In this document: piece after piece, positions 38,929-52,500 of the stretch
How the letters are laid out: every line of letters starts with the position of its first letter
Position numbering within the stretch: position 1 is the stretch's first letter
DNA from: Mercenaria mercenaria
Taxonomy: Eukaryota; Mollusca; Bivalvia; Venerida; Veneridae
NCBI RefSeq assembly: GCF_021730395.1
Contig: NC_069367.1
Span: 12,894,501-12,958,500, forward strand
Direction: 5' to 3'
Length of the DNA: 64,000 nucleotides
The notes under the pieces: model-generated
Seen by the model: the letters and a program-made list of their open reading frames with translations, nothing else
Database searches by the model: none
What the model was told of the DNA's origin: nothing
Program-made: the position numbers and the translations under genes

Positions 38929-39850
38929 AGCTCCCCAAAGCACAAAGTACTCAAAGTAAGCTATTGTGACCAGTCATTGTTGTTGTATGTTGTCCGTTGT
39001 GAGACGTGCGTCAGCCGTCAACATTGCCTTGTTAACACTCTAGAGGCCACGCATGTGACTCAATCTTTATGAAACTTAGTCAGAATGTTTGTCTTGATGA
39101 TCTCTAGATCAAGTTCCAAACTTGGTCATGGTTTGAATGTGGGTAATCTGAGTTAAAAAACTAGGTCTCTAGGTCAAATCAAAGAAAAACCTTGTGTATG
39201 CAATAGGGACTGCATTTTACATTGGATTTTCATGAAATTTAATCACAATGTTTGTCTGGATAAAATCTAGATCAAGTTCAAATATGGGTCATCTGTGATC
39301 AAAAACTAGGTCACCTGCTCAAATCAAAGAATAACATTGTGTATGCAATAAGGGCTGCATTTTTCACTGGATCTTCATGAAATTTGATGAATCTAGGTTG
39401 AGTTCAAATAGGAGTCATCTGAGGTCAAGAACTAGGTCACACTGTAAATTCAAAGAAAATCTTCGTGAATGCAATAGGATTACATTTTAGGCAGGATGTT
39501 CAGGAACTTTAATGAAAATGTTTGCAATGATAAAAGTTAGGTCTGGACAGTTAAGATATGGGTCATGTTTGGTTAAAAATTAGCTCACCCGATCAAATCA
39601 AAGAATAACCTTGTGTATGCAGTAGGGGCTGCATTTTTCAGTGGATCTTCATGAAATTTGATCACAATGTTTGTCTTGATGAAAGCTAGGTCGAGTTTAA
39701 ATATGGGTCATGTTGGGTCAAAAACTAGGTCACCTAGTCAAATCAAAGAAATACCTTGCCAATGCAAAAGAGGTCGCATTTTACAGGATATTCATTAAAT
39801 TTGATCAAGCTGTTCTCAGGTGGGTGACCCAGGAATATTTGGTCCTCTTG
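38929..39850 (+). mobile_element. Divergent Helentron/HINE-like element
   Basis: The 5' AGCTCCCCAAAGCACAAAG-like end is followed by TGTCCGTTGTGAG and GTGCGTCAGCC, then degenerate relatives of the 145-bp core (GGATCTTCATGAAATTTGAT, TCAAAAACTAGGTCACC). The 3' end has CAGGTGGGTGACC, a weak hairpin and GGTCCTCTTG at 39,845-39,850. Open frames inside are not coding. Confidence 0.65.
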
Positions 39851-40165
39851 TTTTTAGAATTACGTCCCTTTGTTATTACTATAAGTAGATTATATTGTAA
39901 CTTTTCTATTACTGGCCATAGGGAAAAACCGAGACCACTTTTCTGTGACCAGTACAACATGCATGTTACACCCAATGTTTAGGTATTTGACCCAGACCTA
40001 TCTATATTATAAAGATTTTTTGTTTGTTTAAGGATTAGTTTCCCTTTGTCGTTACTATATGTAACATATATGGTAACTTTTTTATAATCTGCCAAAATAA
40101 TTCCATATGAAAACAACTGAAGGGTTTTATATATGCGAGATTTGTTATAACATATTGTATATACA
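39851..40165 (+). repeat. Dispersed repeat of about 190 bp
   Basis: TTTAGAATTACGTCCCTTTG, CTGGCCATAGGGAAAAACCG and GACCACTTTTCTGTG recur here and at 57,121-57,480 and 58,015-58,180. A second partial unit starts at about 40,020. Probably a core of another element family. Confidence 0.7.
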
Positions 40166-40173
40166 TGTATAGT

Positions 40174-41361
40174 CAATGTTGGGTGGTTAAAACCACCCCC
40201 GGTTTTAACCAGCGGTTTTAACCAGTTAACCAGTTAAAACCGCCCCGGTCAATACTCCCTGAAGTGGTCAATACCGGTCAATACTGGTCGATTGGTCAAT
40301 ACTGGTTAATTAGTCAATACTGACTGTTAAGATATTTTGCAGAGTTTATGAACAATTTAAATAATGACTGTTAACAGCATTTGGGGCTTGATGAAGGTAT
40401 TTGCATGCATTATATTTAGTTCAAGCAACCAAATTAATACTCCCAAATTAGTCAGAAGTGGTCAATTTGTCAGCACTGGTTGATACTGGTCATTAAACTG
40501 CTAATTTAACTGAACTTCATTAAATTTTGTAGAAAGTATTTCATTAACTGTAGCAGTTAAGTGTTTGATTCACAAGTGATAAATCTAATTATTTTTACTG
40601 GTATTTAATTTGATGAAAAATTGCTGCCTACAACTGGACCCTTTCATTGAAGTGGTTTGTGTTTTGATAGCAAGTGTCACATTGCCTAACTGACACCATG
40701 TCTTACAATATACAACAGATTATATGTTGCAGGCCTATCTAGTCACTAATTAGCTGTCATGATCAATAATCCCACTGTATTAATGAGGTGCTTGAACATG
40801 GTAACTTTATCTAAAAAATATTAGTTATGCAATCAAAGTATTCAAATGACCAGTACTGACCACTGTATGTGTTGATCAGGGATACTGTGTAGGGCCAAAA
40901 TTTGAATTGACCAGTACTGTCCATTTCAATTAGTGTAATTTATAGTAATAATTTTTTTAATTAATTCAAAATGAAGGCTATACTTTAAGGCGATAAAAGC
41001 ATTTAATACACTAGTATTGACCACTGACCAGTCTAAGTATATTGTCCAGAACTGAGCCTGACCAGGACACATTGCCAAGGACCAAAACTGAATCGACCAG
41101 TATTGACCACTAATCCACTATACTTTTTAACAAACAAAATTTTATATTATTCAGATTGCTTTATAATTTTTACATTACTGTTACAGCTTGTTCAAATCTG
41201 TGAATGTGCATTATGTAAAAGTGTTGAATAAACCAGTATTGACCACCCAAGAGTGACCAAAGTATTGAATCGACCAGTATTGACCGGTATTGACCGGTTT
41301 TAACCAGTATTGACCGCCGGCCCGGTCAATACTCATATTGACCGGCTTTTTGCCAACATTG
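40174..41361. mobile_element. Non-autonomous hAT-superfamily DNA transposon
   Basis: The element begins CAATGTTGG and ends CCAACATTG. Both sides are flanked by the same 8 bp, TGTATAGT (40,166-40,173 and 41,362-41,369). An 8-bp target duplication and CANTGTTGG-type ends are typical of hAT. Subterminal regions are packed with GGTCAATACTGG-like motifs on the left and the complementary ACCAGTATTGACC on the right, as expected for transposase-binding subterminal repeats. The 1,188-bp interior has no transposase. The intact target duplication suggests a young insertion. Confidence 0.9.
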
Positions 41362-41720
41362 TGTATAGTACAATATTGTTTATACATCATTGACAGATAT
41401 CAGTTTATAAAGTTGTGCTGCAGTAGAGGAATTTAGGTGCCTTCCAGTAGGGGACTTTGTATTGCATGGCAATACTTCATTCACTTGTTTCACCTGTATG
41501 ACACTTTGAGATTTTGAGTAGCTAGTGACATTTAAGGGGTCCAATTTATTGTATAATGAATTAAGTTTGAGTTTAATTACCCAGCTGATTAGATAATTAT
41601 GCATGCATTTGTTATTGTTGTTTGTAGCAAATTTAAAACAATGAAACGAAATATTGCTTGTGATGTGGCCGATGCAGTTAACTGGTATCTAAATAATTGA
41701 AATGAATTTTAATAACTATA

Positions 41721-41935
41721 TATGAGCCGTGCCATGAGAAAACCAACATAGTGGGTTTGCGACCAGCATGGATCCAGACCAGACTGTCAGGATCAATGCT
41801 ATTCGCTTTTAAAGCCTATTGAAGTTGGAGAAACTGTTAGCTAACAGCATGGATCCTGACGAGACTGGCGCAGGCTGGTCTGGATCCATGCTGGTCGCAA
41901 ACCCACTATGTTGGTTTTCTCATGGCACGGCTCAA
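41721..41935. mobile_element. Palindromic MITE copy 3
   Basis: TATGAGCCGTGCCATGAG at the left and the complementary TCATGGCACGGCTCA at the right, with GACCAGCATGGATCCAGACC in the left arm. Lies about 250 bp upstream of the acceptor for the first coding exon of the RRM/zinc-finger gene. Confidence 0.9.
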
Positions 41936-42180
41936 TTATGTGTTTGTTACTGACTGCCTGTAACTATTGTTATATCTGAACAAAAGTGGTATGTTGCCTT
42001 TCACATACTATTGGCTGTAAGTTTGGAGCCACTGGGGCAAACTTTCTTTGATTGGCAAATTTATTGGTGCAAAGTGAAATTGTCCCAGAGGAAACCCTGT
42101 AATATGACAAGACAGGCGCAATAGATTTCTGTTACAGTAATTGAATGTACTTATTTATAAATAATCTTTGTTATTTGTAG

Positions 42181-42224
42181 GATCTTGAAGGAGATGCATA
42201 GTAACATATGATAAAGTCAACATA
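42181..42224 (+). other. 5' untranslated part of exon 2 (or later)
   Basis: TTATTTGTAG ends at 42,180, so an upstream non-coding exon must exist. The frame of the ATG at 42,225 meets a TGA at 42,186-42,188 with no other in-frame ATG between, fixing the start. The context ATAATGG has A at -3 and G at +4. A short out-of-frame ATG at 42,194 opens a six-codon uORF. Confidence 0.75.
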
Positions 42225-43539
42225 ATGGATAATTACTTGAACTGGAACAGATATTACAGTGCTTATGGGGGTCCTGCACCAAGACTGGGTGCTGGATTAA
42301 GACCAGAAAGCGGACCTTCACCTGGAATGGGATTTGGACCTGGTTTGGGTTTTGGACAGCAGTTTGGTCCAGGAATGACTCCAGGTGTTACACCAGGTCA
42401 AGGCTTTGGACAGAATTTAGGACCAGTATTTGGACTGGGATTTGCTCCAGGAGTTGGGCAGTCTCCAAGATTTGGACAAGAACAAAGTTTTACACAGAAC
42501 TTCGGGCAAGCTCCAGGATTTGGGTCAAACTTTGGACAAGGATCAGTGCAGCACCTAAGACCAGAAATGCTACAGGGACCTGCACTCTTATCAGCAGTAA
42601 CAACATTGCCTGTAACTGCTAGCACTCCTGGGACTTTTGAGGGTAATACCAGTGGTATTCCCAATAAAAAACAGACTGCTTCACAGAACAACCCTTCCCT
42701 ACCACAAAATACGGGTGCTGGTGGGCAGATTTCTAAGAGCGGTCAGCTTAGCTTCAACTCTGCCTCAGTGAATGTTTCAAAGTGTAGTAAGGATAAGACT
42801 TGCAGAGTGGATAAACAGTACAAGAAGGACTTGTCAGAATCTTGTACAACTAAATTGAAAACCATTGAAAAGAAATCAGAAACCAAGAAAAACATTTTGT
42901 GTGAAAGGGAAAGGATGTCATTGCAGAAAAGAACAGAAAGTACTAAAGCAGATGTAGGTGAAACATTTCAGAGTGATACGCCTGACAAAATATCTAACAA
43001 ACTTGAGAACCCGCATTATATTGACAATAAACAAGAAATGGAGAATGAATTGAATATGTATCAAACTAAAGAGTGTTTAACAAAAAGTACCAGTGATGTT
43101 AGGGAAGATATAAATGGTAAAATTGTCACAGGGGATAAAGATGAAATGTCAGTAAGTGGGTCAGGAGTTGTAATGGATGAAAACAATAGTGCAAATAAAG
43201 TAGAAGAGGACAGTAATGGGCAGGATGAAAGTAGTAGTAGTAGAACTCCATCACATTTTCAGTTGGCACTGACAAAGGCTTTAGATGCATTAGCTCATGG
43301 GAAGTTTGGGTCAAGTGCGGCGGAACACACAAACTTGAACACTCTGCCTCCAAATGTGGTCAGATCTTTGTCATTTGCAGAAACATCAAATTCACAACCA
43401 ACAATATGTTTGGCATCAGATCCACAGACTATGAACACACAGTTATTACAAAAGGAACTTTCAGGTGATGTCTCAGAAAAACAAGCATTGGTGTTGAAGA
43501 AAAACGATGATGTTGCTAAAGATGATTCAGAGGATAGTG
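42225..43539 (+). CDS. Coding exon 1: FG/GP-rich and charged disordered region
   Basis: Encodes residues 1-438 plus one base. Residues about 20-110 repeat GFG, FGQ, PGxGFG motifs (GFGPGLGFGQQFGPG), like the low-complexity domains of FUS-type RNA-binding proteins or FG nucleoporins. The rest is rich in Lys, Glu, Ser and Asn without a predicted fold, with a possible amphipathic segment at HFQLALTKALDALAHGKF. The donor is GATAGTG|GTAAAT. Without splicing, the frame reads on into the adjacent palindromic MITE. Confidence 0.9.
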
Positions 43540-46500
43540 GTAAATTATATGAGCCGCGCCATGAGAAAACCAACATAGTGGCTTTGCGGCCAGCATGGAT
43601 CCAGACCAGCCTGCGCATCTGCGCAGTCTGATCAGGATCCCTGATTGCAATAGGCTTTGAAAGCAAACAGCATAGACCAAGAAAAGACTGCGAGGATGTG
43701 CAGTCTGGTCTGGATCCATGCTGGTCGCAAAGCCACTATGTTGGTTTTCTCATGGCGTGGTTCATATATCTGTTCATTCTTAATATATAAGGCTGTTGTT
43801 GTTAGATGTATTCAGATTAACCTGGTAACTATTAGAACTTTAGACTTGGGTATAATTAAGAATTGAAGATACGTCTGATATATACACTTGCAAAGCAGGT
43901 GAAAAAAACTGAAATTTATGTGAATTATATTTTTTGTTCACACACACAGGTTACGAGTTAAAAATATCATATATATATCTGCAGGTAAGAGACTATAAAA
44001 ATACTTACATATTTTTCTTGCAAGCTGATACTTTGCATAAGCTGATTTTTAGCTCGACTATTCGAAGAATAAGTAGAGCTATCCTACTCACCACGGCGTC
44101 GGCGTCACACCCTGGTTAAGTTTTTCGTACCAGTCCACATTTTGACAAAGTCTTTTGAGATAAAGCTTTGAAACTTTCAACACTTGTTTACCATCACCAT
44201 GTCCAGTTATAGGCAAGAGTACATAACTCTGTCAAGCATTTTGACTGAATTATGGCCCCTTCTGACTTAGAAATCTTGGTTAAGTTTTTCGTACCAGTTC
44301 ATATTTTGACTAAGTCTTTTGAGATAAAGCTTTGAAACTTTCAACACTTGTTTACCATCACCATGTCCAGTTGTAGGCAAGAGTACATAACTCCATCAAG
44401 CATTTTGGTTGAATTATTGCCCCTTTTTGACTTAGAATTCTTGGTTAAGTTTTTCGTACCAGTCTACATTTTGACAAAGTCTTTTGAGATAAAGCTTTGA
44501 AACTTTCAACACTTGTTTACCATCACCAGGTCCAGTTGTAGGCAAGAGTACATAACTCCATCAAGAATTTTGGCTGAATTATGGCCCCTTCTGACTTAGA
44601 AATCTTGGTTAAGTTTTTCGTACCAGTTTATATTTTGTGTAAAGTGTTCGACAAATGGCTTTGAAACTTTTATATCTTGTTCAGTATTATAGTCTCTATC
44701 AATAGGCAAGAGTACATAACTCTGTCATCTTTTTTGGCTGAATTATGGCCCTTTTTGAACTTGGAAATTGGTTCTGTTTTGGTATATGTCCATGTTTTGT
44801 CAAGACTATAAAATTATTTTGACATATGGCTTTTAAACTTTAAACATTTGTTTATCATTATGATTTCCATCTGTAGGCAAGAGTACATAACTCTGACAAC
44901 TATTTTGGCTGAATTATGGCCCTTTCTTCGACATCGAAATTTTTGTCAAAACTATTTGAACTGTGGCTTTGAAACTTTTAACACTAGTATATCAACATGA
45001 TTTCCATCTGTAGGCAAGTGTACATAACTGTCAACTATTTTGACTGAATTATGACCCTTTTTGGACTTGGAAATTAGTTAAATTTTTCATACAAGTCCAT
45101 ATTTTGCCTAACATATAACTTAATAACATATTTGCCATCATGGTCACACATTGCCATTTAGTGCAAGACTAATCGAAATCCACAAATACAGGAACACTTT
45201 TTGCTGAATCCATTTTTTTCTTTTGTCTGAAAATCTATGGAAATATTTTGACCCCTTTCTTCAATCAATTCTTCGAATAGTCGAGCGCGCTGTCATCCGA
45301 CAGCTCTTGTTAGAAGTGATTTTTAGCTTGACTTTTCGAAGAAAAATTAGAGCTATTGCACTTGCTCCAGCATTGACGCCGGCGTTGCTGTTGGTTAAAA
45401 GTTATTGATAAAGTCAAATATCTCTGTTACTATCAAAGCTATTTACTTGAAACTTAAAATGCTTATTTACTATCAAAGTCTGCACCAGGAGAAACAATCC
45501 CCATAACTCTGATTTGAATTTTGACAGAATTATGCCCCTTTTTAACTTAGAATTTTTTATTAAAGGTTTTGATAAAGTCAAATATCTGTTACCATTATGA
45601 TCATAGCTTTTGAGTTGAGACTTGAAATAATTGGATACAGTTTTTGAAAAGTCAAATATCTCTGTTAGTATTAAAGCTTTTGACTTGAAACTTAAAACAG
45701 TTATTTACTATCAAAGTCTACACCAGAAGAAACAATCACCATAACTCTGGTTTGAATTTTGACAGAGTTATGCCCCTTTTTACATGAGAATTTTTTTGTT
45801 AAAATTTTATAAAGTTTTTACTGGCAAAACTCTAATTCAGAGTCAAACACTGACAAAAATCGAATGCACTGTCTTACGGACAGCTCTTGTTAGTATTTTA
45901 AAGTACTTGTTACCTAAATTCTGTCAAAACCTACAGGTATGATTCCATATTTCAGATGAAGACCCAGGGTATGTTCAGTCCCAACTGTATATTGGTAACC
46001 TGGCTGTCAACACTTCGCAGGTAAATTCAAGTTCTATAAAATATGTTAATATTGTGCATACTCATTGAATTTTTCAGCTAAAAGTGTACAGTGACTTAGC
46101 AGATAAGATAGCTGACTTTGAGTCATTGCCATGCTATGGCACTCATACTTGGGCTATAATAGAACCCGTTTGAGAAAAACTTCCAACTGGGTTTTGGAAG
46201 TTGGGCAGTTTTGCTCAAGTGCCTGTTCATGAAACAATATTGTGTCTGTGGGACAAAAAAGTAGATTGATATAACATTATTTTTGATAAGGATGCTTCAT
46301 GTTTCGTGTCCAGAGTATAATCTAATATTGACGTTAAACTTAACCATATATGTAGCTGGTAATGAGCTGATGTTCAGAGCACATGAACCAGGTTAGTTGG
46401 CTAAAAGGCAAGATCACAAATGGAGCAATACGTCAAATTTGTCTGTGGTATTTTGTGTTGGGAGCATAACTTAATAACCATTCAAGATGTTGAATTTAGT

Positions 46501-49500
46501 CTTGGCATATTGGTAGTTGGCATTTAAACAGTGTGCAAGCTCATGAACTGGGTCTGTTGGGGAAAGATCAAGGCAACAGCTAGGTCAAAACTGCGTTTTC
46601 TATTTTGTGTCCAGAGCATAACATAATAAGAACTCAAGGTATTGACATCAAATTCGGCATATTGGTAGGTGGCGATGAGACCATGTGCAGATATGTCAAA
46701 GGTCAAGGTTACAAATTTAGTTCAGATGTCAAATCTGCCCCCCCCCCCACCCACCCCGCAAACACATACAAAAATAAAAATATTATTGATTGTTTTTATC
46801 TGTCGTGTTCCAGAAAGAAATACTGAACCTGCTAAAGGAGTATAAAGTACAGCAAGTTTGGATGGCTTATCATAAGAACAAGTGTGGTGATATGTAAGTT
46901 ATGTATCATGTTTATATTAATTTTTCTATATGCTTGTCTAAGATTCAAGGAGACATATGGAATCACTACTGTTGTTCACTGCTTAGCTTCAGCAGTTCTC
47001 ACCCAGTTATCACCAAACTATGTCAGAATGTTTGCGGGCATAATATCTCAGCCAAGTTTCGGAACCAGCCTGACCTCAGTTGCTGAGATTCTAGACTTAT
47101 GCCCCTAAAATTATTCAAATTGCTTAAACTTAATTTTAAACCAAATTTATACAGAAGCTGTTTTCTATAATATCTAGACAAGGTTTGTTAACCAACCATT
47201 TCAGAAGGATGTCTCAAAAGTTTTTACCCTTAAGTTAGTCAGAATTGCAAAACTGTTGCATATCAGAATTGATTTGTTTTAACAGACCTGTGTAAATTGT
47301 GACTGTAACCCTTATTTTAAAAAACAAGAAGCTGTGTTCAATAAACACTTGATGCCCCCGGTGGCATCCTTGTTGATACAAAGCAAAGTCCAAAACGAGG
47401 TCAAGTTCAAGGTCAAGGTCAAACTGAAGTCAGGTGATGTCTGAAGATGAGGAATGGTCACAGGTTACATCTGCATTAGTATCAAGTCATTCTAAATAGG
47501 GGTATTGATGCTAGATGAAACGGTCCCATTTAGTTAACCTCGTACAAATGGACGGACAGGACGATCACTATATGCCTCCCTCATCAGTAGATGCCGGGGG
47601 CATAAAAACAGTTAACTTTATTTTGAATGGCACATACCTTTAAAAACCTTTCACAATGGTGTGATTGATATTGAAAGTACTGATATTTCATTTGTCATGC
47701 AGCTACTACTACAGCTGACATTTGAATGTTACAGATTTTTAACCACAAACTACTCACATTTTTGGTTTCATAAACGATACTGGATGATAAAATGTTTCTT
47801 TGTGTTATAGTTGTGCTTTTGTGAAGGTATCCTCACTAAAGGAGACGAGACGTATTGTGAAAGAGATGGAAGAGGCATTTCTTAGAGGAAAAATTCTTAC
47901 TTTACGATTTGCAGCAGCCACTGACTTTGATGACTATGACATCAGAAAACCAAGTGGTAATTTTCCTTTATACTCTGGATATTCTTGAATTTCTTCAAAT
48001 TTTAGTTAAATGGTTACTCTGTGATTAGTTTCAGTAGAAAATTGGTTTGGTTAAAAAATGTTTTAGAATTAGTTAAATTGTAAAGTCTTAACCTTTAGCC
48101 TGCTGGAGGCAAATGATTCTGCCTTTGCGACTAGCGCAAACCAAGATCAGCCTGCACAGGCTGATCATGGTCTGCACTGTTTGCTATTCAGTTAGTAAAT
48201 TTTCATAGAATACCCCTTCAAATCATTAATGGTACTGTTCAAACTGAATAATGGACCAGTTCATTTTAGAAATTTAGCAGGGTAAGGGTTAAAGCTGCAT
48301 GCCTTCAGATTTATGTCAAATTTTTCGAAATTTTGAAAATGCCATCTGTAGTTAGTAAATGCAATAGAAAGACATAATAAAGTGATTCAATGCATTTTAG
48401 GAACTTGTTATCTCCAATAACACCTTTTTAGTAAATAAATACATGAAAAAAATCTCAAAAGTGTAAGTCACACTATTAGAATTCAATAGAAAATGAAATA
48501 AATTTAGCAGTATTTTGCATCATACACATTAAAATATCTATTTAAACAGTACTGCTTTACCATTTTCGACAACTAATTTTAATTGCTGTCTGTTTACAAA
48601 ATTATTGAAGTTTTTATGTTGATCTGGAGGCATGTCCATTTAAGGCATTTAAGCTCAGTTATTGTACAAGTTTGTAAATACAGACAGAATTTTGAAAAAT
48701 ACTGTTTAGCAAATCTTTCAACTAGGTAAAAAAAAAAAAATTTCTCCTTTCTACACACAAATAAAAGATGGACAAATAACTAATATTATGGTGTATATGT
48801 TAGAAGATATGAAAATAATTTGATAATCTGAGTCTCCTAGGTTACTTTTCAAAATTTGTGTGATGTCATGTAAACTTTTGACATCATTTTTAACTGTTGT
48901 AAATCATACTTTACTGGTTAATTTATAGAACTGTGGAGAAAAAAGAAATACAGGCATCTGACTGTAGGTTTTTTGAGTATTAGAAAACTGAAATGTGTAT
49001 TTACAGCCAAGTCATTGAAGAACAAAGAACTTCCACAAAGTCTATCGGGCATGCAGGCATCAAGTGCACATCTTATTGTGCCTGTTCATTCATCGTCCAC
49101 AGTTCAGACGCGAGCAACAGTCAACACAGTAACAACAAGTTCCACACAGATTGTACCACCTACACAGGAGACGATGGAGTACCCAACCTCTGAAGGGCTT
49201 TTACCAGAAGAAATGCATGGTACATTCCAGACGGGGACCTCAACTGCACCGCAGTTACCACCCAATCTACAGTCCCTTGTTTCATCTTTATTTAAGAAAA
49301 CTTCAAATAATTCAGCAGACGTTACATGTAAAGTGACGTCTGCTCAACCATGCCATCAGGCTGCTTCCAACCTGTCATCAACAGCCCCTTCTCATCAGTC
49401 GCCTCCAAAGCAGTTTTCAGATCTGCCTTTAGCAGGAAAGAAAGAAACAGATCTAGCTATGCCTCTTCACCAGACATCAACTCCTCAGCAGTCTGGGACA

Positions 49501-52500
49501 GTTAGTACAAATCAGTGCTCCCCAGATATGCAGTCTTGGGCAGCACTTACACTGGAATTATCGTCAAAATTACGGTGTGCCACAGCTTTTGCGAGGGGTA
49601 AACTAAATGAACAGGTCACAAATAAGTTTCCAAATTCATGTAATGAGGAACAGCATATGCCGGAGAAGGATCTGGTTGTAGAGTCCCAGTCAACATCAAT
49701 GCACCAGGAGTCGAAATTTTTACAGTATACCCAAGCATTATGTCCAAATGCTCCTTTATTAGGTAAAGTTTTATAATAAGATACTTTCTTTAGTTTATAA
49801 ATTATTATTAAGTTACTGTCGTTAAATTTTAAAGACAGACAATTTAAAGTTGAACATCTTGAGTCGGTGATTTCATCTCTTGAAACAAACTTTGTAAGCT
49901 AGTTGGAATTGTTTCAGGTTTAAAATTGTGTTTAGAGATAGTAATTTACATTTTGCACTAGTCGTGGTCTTCTTAATTTATTTGAACTTAGCATGAGGCA
50001 TATTATACAACAGTATTGAAACTAGTTGGGTTTTATGTGTGTTTCAGAATAGGTGTTATTTTTTTGCAGGAGTGAAATATGTTACTGAGTATTTAGGTCC
50101 ATCAAAGAGTGTCCAGTATATCTGTGGACTATGTGGAAGGTTGTTTCAAGGTTCCGACATAGCTAGCCACATTGTTAGCTTTGACCATAGGATGAACTTC
50201 TTTGTAAGTACAGAGATTTTTACTAAGCACTTGTCGAGTCATACAGGGTTCCAAATCGTAAAATGTCTGTCTGAATCTTATTATAATATCTAATCATGGC
50301 ATGAGCGCTGGTCAAAGAAAGCTTTGAAGCTTTCTTAAGTTCTCTATCTAGAATGTTCTTTACTGTATTAACATAAGCCATTGGATAAGCTCCCTCAGTT
50401 ATTGTAGATCTGGTCCCAGAGTTTTGTAAGTTTAAATGAGCCGTGCCATGAGAAAACCAACATAGTGGGTGTGCGACCAGCATGGATCCTGACCAGACAG
50501 CGCGGATGCTGTTTGCTTTTAAAGCCTACTGCAATTAGAGAAACCATTAGCGAACAGCATGGATCCTGACCAGACTGCGCGGATGCGCAGGCTGGTCTGG
50601 ATCCATGCTGGTCGCAAACCCACTATGTTGATTTTCTCATGGCACGGCTCAGATTATTAAGGTCTTTACTCCCATACCATAATTATTTTAGTCTCAAATA
50701 TGATAACCTGAAACAACTGGTTAAACAGACCAGTATATTTCAAATCAGCTTAGCATATCTACTTTACGGGGCAACATGTTTTAGATTAGCAGTGCTCGAG
50801 ATTTATAAGATTATTTATTATATTTATTATTTATAGATATTGAAGGCTGGGTAGTATTTGCAATGGTTTTACTAATTCTTTTAGGCAGGTCGCTACCAAA
50901 TCAAATGTAAGCCGCCGCTGGTCTAGTCGTAAGTAGTCCAAATATAAATAGTGCAGATCTTTCTCCCTTTCCTTGTGCCCTTTCTCAACAGCATTGTGTT
51001 TTCTTTTACTCTACCGAGTTTCAGTATGTATAGGTAGCATTCTATTGAAATCGGCATGTTCCTATTGCATGCAGTGTAAGAATTTAATGTCTCGAAAAGA
51101 GAAATTGAAAGAAGCGAAAAGGAGTAAATTCAGCGGGTTGTATTAACCAAACTACTTTCCTTAAATAAAGGTTAACAACCCCTTTTCTTTTTGCTTCCTT
51201 AAGTAGCAGTATAGTTCTTTATGGAAAATTATGCCCCTTTTGAACTGAGAAGTATTGGTTAAAGTTTTTCAAAGAGTATAATACCGTGTTTTTAACCATT
51301 GCAGATGCTACTTTAAAACTTTACATTATTAAGTAATAACAAAAAGTTACAACATCAAGTTTAATAACTCATACTTTAATTTTAACAAAATTAAAACCAT
51401 TCTTGGGCTAAAGAAAAATTAGGTTGAAGTTTCGCATACAATTTTCTCTTTCTCAAGTCAATGCATTTATTCAACAGAAACTATACAATTTATTGAGGTG
51501 GATAAAACTTGGTGAAAGGTGCATGTCACATAACTTTGAATTGTATTTTTGCAGAGTTATGACTCTTTTTGGACTTGGAAAATTGCTATCTCCATAACTA
51601 ACGCAGATACTTTGTTGAAACTTCATACAGGTGTTGGATGAAATTGAACAAGATCACAGCATCAAGTCCCATAACTCTTACATGAATTTGGTCAATATGC
51701 CTATTCTCAGATAGAAAATCCATTTTACTGACAAGCCTTCGAATACCTGAGCATGCTGTCCTGAGACCACTCATTATGTCTCCCCCAGGAGACATATTGT
51801 TTTTGCCCTGTCCGTCCGTCCGTCCGTACGTCACACTTCATTTCCGAGCAATAACTGGAGAACCATTTGACCTAGAACCTTCAAACTTTATAGGGTTGTA
51901 GGGCTGCTGGAGTAGACGACCCCTATTGTTTTTGGGGTCACTCCGTCAAAGGTCAAGGTCACAGGGGCCCGAACATTGAAAACCATTTCCGATCAATAAC
52001 TAGAGAACCACTTGACCCAGAATGTTGAAACTTCATAGGGTGATTGGTCATAAAGAGTTGATGACCCCTATTGATTTTAGGGTCACTCCATCAAAGGTCA
52101 AGGTCACAGGGGCCTGAACATGGAAAACCATTTCCGATCAATAACTGGAGAACCACTTGACCCAGAATGTTGAAACTTCATAGGACGATTGTACATGCAA
52201 AGTAGATGACCCCTATCGATTTTGGGGTCACTCCGTCAAAGGTCAAGGTCACAGGGGCCTGAACATTCAAAACCATTTCCGATCAATAACTAGAGAACCA
52301 CTTGACCCAGAATGTTGAAACTTCATAGGATGATTGTACATGCAAAGTAGATGACCCCTATCGATTTTGGGGTCACTCCATTAAAGGTCAAGGTCACAGG
52401 GGCCCGAACATTGAAAACCATTTCCGATCATTAACTAGAGAACCACTTGACCCAGAATGTTGAAACTTCATAGGGTGATTGGTCATAAAGAGTAGATGAC

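Noticed and set aside
42398-42691. Minus-strand 97-codon Pro/Cys-rich frame
   Set aside because: Shadow of the FG/GP-rich repeats in exon 1.
43516-43866. Frames containing TNIVALRPAWIQ-like or WIHAGRKATMLVFSW-like peptides
   Set aside because: These peptides are translations of the palindromic MITE arms and recur at every copy.
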